The notes under the pieces are model-generated. The model had not been told where the DNA came from, made no database searches, and was given only the letters and a program-made list of their open reading frames with translations. 25,467 bases of DNA from positions 42,473-67,939 of the forward strand of contig NW_003109981.1 in NCBI RefSeq assembly GCF_000003605.2, in the 5' to 3' direction. Of the stretch, positions 19,255 through 25,467 are shown piece after piece. The stretch comes from Saccoglossus kowalevskii. Taxonomy: Eukaryota; Hemichordata; Enteropneusta; Harrimaniidae. Positions within the stretch are counted from its first letter, which is position 1; each line of letters opens with the position of its first letter. The position numbers and the translations under genes are program-made.

Positions 19255-19915
19255 TATGTGCAAATAGTGGTTGTATCACTGACTAGTTTTCACAAGTGTG
19301 TTTTATTATCTGTACAACAACAAGTATCAGTACTAATACAATGTGACATCCAATGTGGGTGTATCTAATACTTGGAAGTGTATTGCAAGCAGTACTCTTG
19401 AAAACAAACTCTTGAACGAAACTCGTCATACACTTGTTATCTTTTGTCAACAAACTTGGAATGTAATTTTATGGAATTGGTCAATGACTCTTAACATTAA
19501 CTCAGCAAACTATTAAAACACATTATATCAACTATGAATGAAATAGTTTGGCAAGTGGTAGTTGGTTTTGAATATTTTTCTGACTCGAAGTGTGAATCTG
19601 TAATTGAACGCGAGTTTACATTAATTAAACTTTCTACAATGTTGAATAAATTTTTCCTTGTACATAATTTGATGAAATAAGAACTCAATGTAACTTCTAA
19701 TTACTCTTTACATGATTAGAATAAGCAGTTACACTAGAATTAAACTTATGATTATACAAGACATTATAGGAGTAAATCCAATGATTGCAAGCCAATACAT
19801 ACTGATATTATTAGCAGCAGTTTTGAAACATTTTGTTGAATTTTTTTTATCCAACATGTGACACAAGTGTGATAAATATATGGCGCAAGTGTGATTACTT
19901 TGGGACAGCTTGGGT
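19255..19915. other. Intergenic region, nothing recognised
   Basis: This is AT-rich DNA with short open frames of no recognisable identity on the minus strand. Confidence 0.5.
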
Positions 19916-20610
19916 GTAGTAATACGCATATGCGGATTATTATGACCAAATTATGTAATTACAGGTTATTATGGCAAACGTACATATGCATGAAAGTTAT
20001 GACCGCATTTATACATGCAAATTACATTTATTACCATCGTTTATACGAGTGTACATCATGCAGGTTATTATTACCACATTTGTATATGGAGGTTATTATA
20101 CTAATATTGTCCTCATATGTGACGAAATGTGGGAATGTATGTATTTATAACCTGCATGTACATTGTTCGCAATAAACAGAATGTACATATGCACCAATAT
20201 TAACCTGAATATACATATATTGGCTCTAAAACATTAATCTGCATGTAAATGTGGCCTTAATAAGCTAAATGCACAATTGTAGTTATGAAATGTATGTACG
20301 TGTGATCATAAAAACTTGCATGTACATATATATTGACAATAATAACATGCAAGTACACGAAGTCATAATAACTTGCATGTACATAAACATTTGCTATAAT
20401 AACCTAGCATGTGAAAATATATATTGAACATAATAAACTGGTATGTCTGTAGCCATGATAACCTGCATATGCTTAATATATATTGGCCACAATAATCTGC
20501 AGCTGAATGTATATATGTGGCCATAATAACCTGAATGTACATAGAGACCAAACTAGCATGACTATATAGGTGGTCATAATAATATAAATATACTCATTTG
20601 GCCACAACAG
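19916..20610. repeat. Short-period minisatellite that reverses orientation
   Basis: Degenerate units of roughly 25-35 bases are built on CATAATAACCTGCATGTACA plus a TATAT-rich stretch. From about 20140 to 20600 the units run in that orientation (for example near 20363, 20395, 20453 and 20521). From about 19930 to 20110 they appear as the reverse complement (GGTTATTATGG, CAGGTTATTATT, GAGGTTATTATAC). The switch is near 20110-20145. Confidence 0.85.
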
Positions 20611-21249
20611 TGTTTTATATGGTTATGATAGTCATACGAGTTTCTCATATGAGTGCAAGAAACCGAGTTTGCATATAAATAATATTTTCAAGTGCTAACA
20701 TTTCGGAAACCAACAGTAAATACTCACTAAATTAAGTAATTACTTGTATCCTGAGACTGTACATGTATAAAGCAATTCAAACACAAACATTTATAAGTTT
20801 TAATCACTGAGATCATTCTCAACACTTTATTGGGATTTGGGGACTATTATGCAAAATATTTAATGATATGAACATTTTTGAATTGCGGGAAATATTTGAA
20901 GAATCCCCAGATTTGCTGCATTAATTCAAAACAGAAGTGAATATTTGTGAATGAAAAATTTGGCAAATGAAATTCCAACACTCAAATGATAAACTGAGAA
21001 CACGCCAACATTAGAAGGTGCTGAAAACCATAGGATATTAGTGGATAATTCAAACCATCACTTATTTCAGATAATTGTATCCCAATGAAACCTCAAGAAT
21101 GATATTAGACTGCAATTTTAAACACTATAAACCTGTATGAATGCTCATTATATTGTCAAGGCACTGTGCTCATTAATCTCTGCTGTTTGTGCTGTGAGCA
21201 CTTTTGATTTGTCTTTTGTTTTAAATTGAAAACACGCTTGATATGGTAA
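20611..21249. other. Intergenic region, little recognised
   Basis: A few short plus-strand peptides (for example NIFELREIFEESPDLLH near 20871) are protein-like. They may be an outlying part of the decayed coding sequence at 21250-21880, but this is weak. Confidence 0.3.
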
Positions 21250-21879
21250 TTCCATATGGTAATGGAATGGCTTTTTAAGCCTGTTGGAAAAATGAAACAG
21301 ACATTGCATGGGTTGCATATCGAACATGAGTCGTACTCCAAGTGGTTGAGTGACGGACTGGTCAGCCAATTATTGAATGAAGCCAGAATCCAGGAGGGTT
21401 GCAATATTTGTGTTAGTATCATCAAGTCATGGAATTGCCCATGATTCTCTGATCGATGATCTGAAGTGGTTCACAAAATTATATTTCAACATTGAGCAAT
21501 TCTCACAAAAATTGATCTGGCATAAAGACTAGACTCATTTGTGCCATGTACAATGATAATTAATCAGATTGTTTTACCTCTTTTACCACAAATGAATTAG
21601 AGGAACTGCTTCAGCCAGTTCCATTGTTTCAAAGTCACTGCCAACCACTTACAATATTTGGATGAAGTCAAATACTGTCACAGACAAATGTGGGTTTTAT
21701 CACCCACTGATCTAGTCCTCATTGTGATTTTTCTTGTTGCAAAAAACCCTTGGTTGCCTAACAACATAAAGCATCATGTGTATAACCACCTTATGAAATC
21801 ATTTCATTTTGCTCCTCTGTACAGAACAGAACATAAACTCAGCGATTGTAAAATGTGCCTGGGGAGGTGTGACGGGTAG
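21250..21879 (+). pseudogene. Decayed protein-coding sequence of unknown family
   Basis: Plus-strand blocks with convincing amino-acid composition follow one another in changing frames, separated by stops. They are MEWLFKPVGKMKQTL through RIQEGCNICVSIIKSWNC (21259-21440), DSLIDDLKWFTKLYFNIEQF (from 21446), NELEELLQPVPLFQ (from about 21590), and LSPTDLVLIVIFLVAKNP through CKMCLGRCDG (to 21876). This pattern fits a processed or otherwise broken gene copy. I do not recognise the family. Chance is not excluded because the region is AT-rich and the blocks are short. Confidence 0.38.
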
Positions 21880-22029
21880 TGTAAGTAATTGGCAATGACT
21901 AATAAGAAAATGGAACTTGCCATCTACTGGATAAAGTTAGATAATGTCTGGAGCTCCTTCTGTACAACTGGTTCTATAGCACTATTTGATTGACACATGA
22001 CGCAAGGTTGTCAAAGCAGTTCTGCCAAA

Positions 22030-22173
22030 TTAAATGTTAACATAGCAGTTCTGGAGATGTTCTAGTACAGAATTCAGTTGTTTCTGTCCAACTATCAAGC
22101 TCTGTCTGTTATTGCTGCACATGATAAACTCTTGTAGCATCTCTGGTGTTATTTTACAATTCATGCCATTAAT
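22030..22173 (-). CDS. Terminal exon of the unidentified gene
   Basis: The acceptor GTTTATTTTTCAG is followed by 47 codons and TAA at 22032-22030. It encodes INGMNCKITPEMLQEF through LQNCYVNI. No close AATAAA is visible downstream on this strand. Confidence 0.83.
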   Translation of the reverse strand: MNGMNCKITPEMLQEFIMCSNNRQSLIVGQKQLNSVLEHLQNCYVNI

Positions 22174-25100
22174 CTGAAAAATAAACAAACAGATCTTTTA
22201 GCCTATTCACCCCCAGACTTTCTCGCTCAAATTTTGTAGCACTTTTTTCTTGTATTCTTAAATATTTTTGAAAATGATCTCTAATTTTGGAGCAAACAGA
22301 CACAATTTTAGTAATTTTTGCTATTTTTGTCATTATAAACAGGACTATTTTGTGAATTTGTCAAGAAAAGAGGGAACTTAACTGGTGGTGAAAAGATTAA
22401 AACATATTGATTGCAATATGTAAACTGCTTTAATCTCACAAGAAGCTTATTTTTGTAAATTTTTCAATTTTGGAAAAATTGTGAAATTTTGCAGCAGTAT
22501 ATATTAATGTTGTTCTTATCACATCACCTGCTGAAAACCTCCAGAGATAGCCAATGAATATGAATTGTATATAATGGTGTCAACAGGCAATTAGTTAATG
22601 AGATCAGTGACTTTCAAACAATATATTATTGACACAAAACCCTTAAAGTAAGAGTGAATTGAATAGTTAACAGGATTGACCTTTTCATTGTCATTTTGTA
22701 TTATAATTATAATATTTCAGAAAGTAGTCTTGTGATGATAAAAAGATTCAGTTGTGTTATTAAAAGTGAAGTTTACTGTCTTGCACAACATCAGTAAATT
22801 TTATACCCATATAGATATGTCAGGTGTGTTGCAGTTTGCAGTAAATATCAACTTAGGCATGTAACAGGGAAAATTTTTATTCAATCATAAAACTAGTATT
22901 TAAGCTAATGGAATGAACAATCCTGTCACATCATTCTCATTGTTCAACACATAAGATACATTCTATACAGCTTGCACACATGCTGTTAGTCATTTGTAGA
23001 ATTTCAAAATCACACACTTTTTCCCAACACAAGCATAAAGTTGTCATTAATCATCAGTTGATGCAAAAAACAGTTGTTATAAGAAAATGTAGTTATTCAG
23101 TGGAACTTACAGGAACATTCTGAATGAAAGTAAATATTGCTTCACAAACTTGTTCAAGTAAGTCTTTCCTCTTTAGCAGTGTCTGGATCTCTATATTCAC
23201 AATGTTACTGAAATAAGGTTGCATAATAATTATATTAAAATGTTAGGCAAGAAAATAAAATGTATCAGTTTGAAACCAGAGCCTCACATTTTTTAATGCA
23301 ATTTTGCATACTGATGAAGAGCACCAAACATGGGGAAATGTTAGTTTGAAATGGAATGTTTTAAAGGATACTTTGTCAATCCAAATCAACCATTAATGCA
23401 TGTATTTGAAAATATTATTTAATGTTAAACATTAAAATTATATCTTGTTTTTGTGATATTAAATAATAAAAAAAATTCATCACCGCATCACTTATCAATT
23501 TTTTCCAGAACAAGAAGCAATTTTCTTTTGGCTTTATAATAATACTAACACAAATATTATCATGTGAGTGCATGTAAGTATTTGAAGATGATATCTGCAG
23601 ACAGAGGGCAATTAGAATATACAAGAGTAAGCATGTATTGTAAGATGAAAATATATTTTAGCCCAAGCATGTACATGTACCTTACCGAGGATGTGCAATG
23701 CATTATATAATAGAAATATAATAACCTTGAAAACCAACTCAATATTAAATGAAAACACATGTGTTTTTTTTTTCATAATTTTTAAAGATGATTAACTAAT
23801 TTCTCCATAGAAACCAATGAAAACAAACAAAAATAAAAGTATACTTTTTGTTAAAATTCATTCAGAATTTGGTCTGAGCTTCATTATATTTATTTTTCTT
23901 TAAATTAACTTTTTGGTTTTTTTTTGGAACAAAAAAACATAATTTTCCATTAATTGATCACAATTTGTGAAAAAATATGCAATTTTTGGTTTTAAAATCA
24001 TTATTAAAATTATTATGTTTGCAAGAGGTGATAAAAGTTTATTTTGATGCTTGATTGGTTAAAACAGTTGTCACATGAAGAAATGTATGACATTTGATTA
24101 CTCACTTTAACAGTACATTGCATAGCATGTGGACCTGACGGCATAAAGTTGCAAGTAAGATAACAGCCTGTGCTCCAGTTGGTTTCTCAGATGCATGAAC
24201 AGATGGGAACAAAGGATGTGTGTATTCCAAAGCTTCAAAAATGAGGGCACTGAAAGAAAAAAATATTACTGTTATGAACAGGAATAGCATTTTCTTGATC
24301 ATTTATCATGGAGATTGAGGTTCACTGCTACAAAATTAGGATTTCTCTGAATGGTACCCACAGTATTTGCCGGAATGTGCACAATATTTTCCCAACGAAA
24401 ATAGCAGAGCACCATGGATAATTTACATAACAATATGATATGGCAATAATCTCCATTGTAATCATTGTTGTACTCAAAATCATAGAGGGCCCCCTGCTCT
24501 ATAATGCTCTGTGGAGAACCCTGGTCTATTGATCTAACCCAAGTCAGTGGTTGACTTATTTTTTTATTTATCTATTCATCAATTAAAGCAATGTATATAC
24601 CCTATACATTCAGTTTTACAAGCTGACAAAACATGCACAGTGCCTCTCTGTCAAAATGTGTATTCATGCCAGCCATTGGGAAAAAGGCTTGGATATTAGG
24701 TAAATGAATGCCTACTAACACAAATAATGCTGCACATGTTCAACAATTCATGACGTATATTTTTATCATAAATGTATTTTTCATGAACTTAATCAAATAG
24801 TGACAAATACTGCAAAACGTTTAATTTTTACAGTTAGAAATTTAGGTTTTTATGGTATTTGTGAAAAACAAATTTAATGAAAAGTCATTGACCTAGGACA
24901 CACCAGTGAAATTGCTGCTACACAATTTTTGTATTCACAATGTTTATTTTTCAATTCTAGGAAATTTTGCATAGGTGAGATAAAAACAATTCTTGAAAAT
25001 TATTGTGACTGTTCACGAAATATTACGATTTTCACTTTCTATCAAATAAAGGGTATTCTGTATTAATACAGAAAAATACAATGTCAAGGTGACTTACGTG

Positions 25101-25310
25101 TAGTAGTTCACAGCTCTCCATATAACCTCAAAGACCTCCATTACATGTTTAGCAGGACTGTTTTCACTTGTAAAATTAGCACTGCATTGATTGCTAGTGG
25201 ACACCTCACCACACGCTTCTTCCAGAGTCATAGCACCATCAACAACTTGCGTGCATTTATCATGCAAACTTTGTATCACGTCTACTGCATCACTTATTTT
25301 ACCATCGTAA
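22030..25310 (-). CDS. 3' end of an unidentified multi-exon gene
   Basis: Four exons are supported by consensus splice sites and matching phases: 25310-25098, 24249-24106, 23207-23111 and 22173-22030, ending in TAA. The junction phases are 2, 2 and 0. They encode the last 198 residues or so of a protein that begins off the right edge. The sequence is rich in Leu, Val, Glu and Gln and looks alpha-helical, as in ARM/HEAT-like or vesicle-tethering proteins. Representative pieces are DAVDVIQSLHDKCTQVV, HVMEVFEVIWRAVNYYT, GAQAVILLATLCRQVHMLC, DLLEQVCEAIFTFIQNV and QKQLNSVLEHLQNCYVNI. There is no signal peptide or catalytic motif in this part. I cannot name the family, so no function is given. The acceptor before exon 25310 is TTTTGTGTTGTAG. 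Confidence 0.82.
23111..23207 (-). CDS. Exon of the unidentified gene
   Basis: The exon has 97 bases, phase 2 in and phase 0 out (acceptor CCTTATTTCAG, donor GTAAGTTCCA). It encodes NIVNIEIQTLLKRKDLLEQ and a following helix. Confidence 0.83.
24106..24249 (-). CDS. Exon of the unidentified gene
   Basis: The exon has 144 bases, phase 2 in and out (acceptor TTTTTTCTTTCAG, donor GTGAGTAATC). It encodes ALIFEALEYTHPLFPS through VHMLCNVLL. Confidence 0.83.
25056..25073. repeat. Perfect 18-bp palindrome in intron
   Basis: TTCTGTATTAATACAGAA is its own reverse complement. It lies next to the donor of the first right-hand exon and may be the end of a small mobile element; no second copy was found. 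Confidence 0.75.
25098..25310 (-). CDS. Exon (first in window) of the unidentified gene
   Basis: The exon has 213 bases, entering and leaving in phase 2, with donor GTAAGTCACC. It encodes YDGKISDAVDVIQ through WRAVNYY. Two or three cysteines and one N-x-T site are present. A phase-2 acceptor means that an upstream exon exists outside the window. Confidence 0.82.
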
Positions 25311-25467
25311 CTACAACACAAAAAAGAAATGAGTATTAAGTTAGCTCCAAACTCAAATGTGTGAAGTTTGAATGTGGTCAGTACAGGCATGTCTAAGATA
25401 CAGGGAACATACAGACAAACAGACAGGTCAAACCATAAGTTATCATTTTCTGAATGAAGACTAAAAT

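Noticed and set aside
19891-20175. Open frame of 94 codons
   Set aside because: It lies within the left half of the inverted minisatellite and has repeat-derived composition.
1-25467. CRISPR array or bacterial operon
   Set aside because: The spliced metazoan genes show that the window is animal nuclear DNA, and neither tandem array has the repeat-spacer layout.

Overview
The window is eukaryotic animal DNA. The genes are split by GT-AG introns, the intergenic sequence is AT-rich and full of repeats, there is a nuclear-type tRNA gene, and the proteins carry metazoan modules (sushi, F-type lectin, farnesoic-acid-methyltransferase-like, TPR and TIR-like). This mix of secreted lectin mosaics and expanded TPR/TIR immune-like genes, with low GC and short G-runs, fits a marine invertebrate. 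A lophotrochozoan (mollusc, brachiopod or annelid) is my first guess; a hemichordate or cephalochordate is not excluded. The species cannot be read from the sequence.

Layout. (1) 466-6695, minus strand: a multi-exon gene for a secreted mosaic protein. Exon 1 encodes a signal peptide. It is followed by an unassigned all-beta-looking module, a farnesoic-acid-O-methyltransferase-like domain, a sushi/CCP domain, possibly a weak apple-like exon, a two-exon F-type (fucolectin) domain and one further exon. The gene probably continues off the left edge. Splice sites were read by eye. All internal junctions up to exon 7 are phase 1, the classic sign of exon shuffling. The intron between the methyltransferase-like and sushi exons holds a minisatellite of about 122 bp period. 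(2) 7600-9100: four copies of a tRNA-Thr-containing unit, of which only 8540-8610 folds as an intact tRNA-Thr(CGU). (3) 9700-11000: a decayed LINE (endonuclease and start of the RT-linked region). (4) 11000-14035: repeat-bearing intergenic DNA with a TTAA-flanked MITE and a degenerate TA-flanked MITE. (5) 14036-17022, plus strand: a two-coding-exon gene for a 933-residue IFIT-like TPR protein with an Arg/Asn/Gln-rich linker and a C-terminal TIR-like domain. (6) 17165-20640: a second TTAA MITE, a possible solo LTR, a TA MITE, and a short-period minisatellite that switches orientation midway. (7) 21250-21880, plus strand: broken, protein-like sequence. (8) 22030-25310, minus strand: the last four exons of an unidentified, probably helical protein whose 5' part lies off the right edge.

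The secreted lectin-like mosaic (outside the cell) and the TPR/TIR-like protein (cytosolic) are each plausible innate-immune recognition genes, about 7 kb apart and divergently transcribed. Nothing in the sequence shows that they work together. The TPR-linker-TIR-like protein is the best candidate here for poorly described biology.
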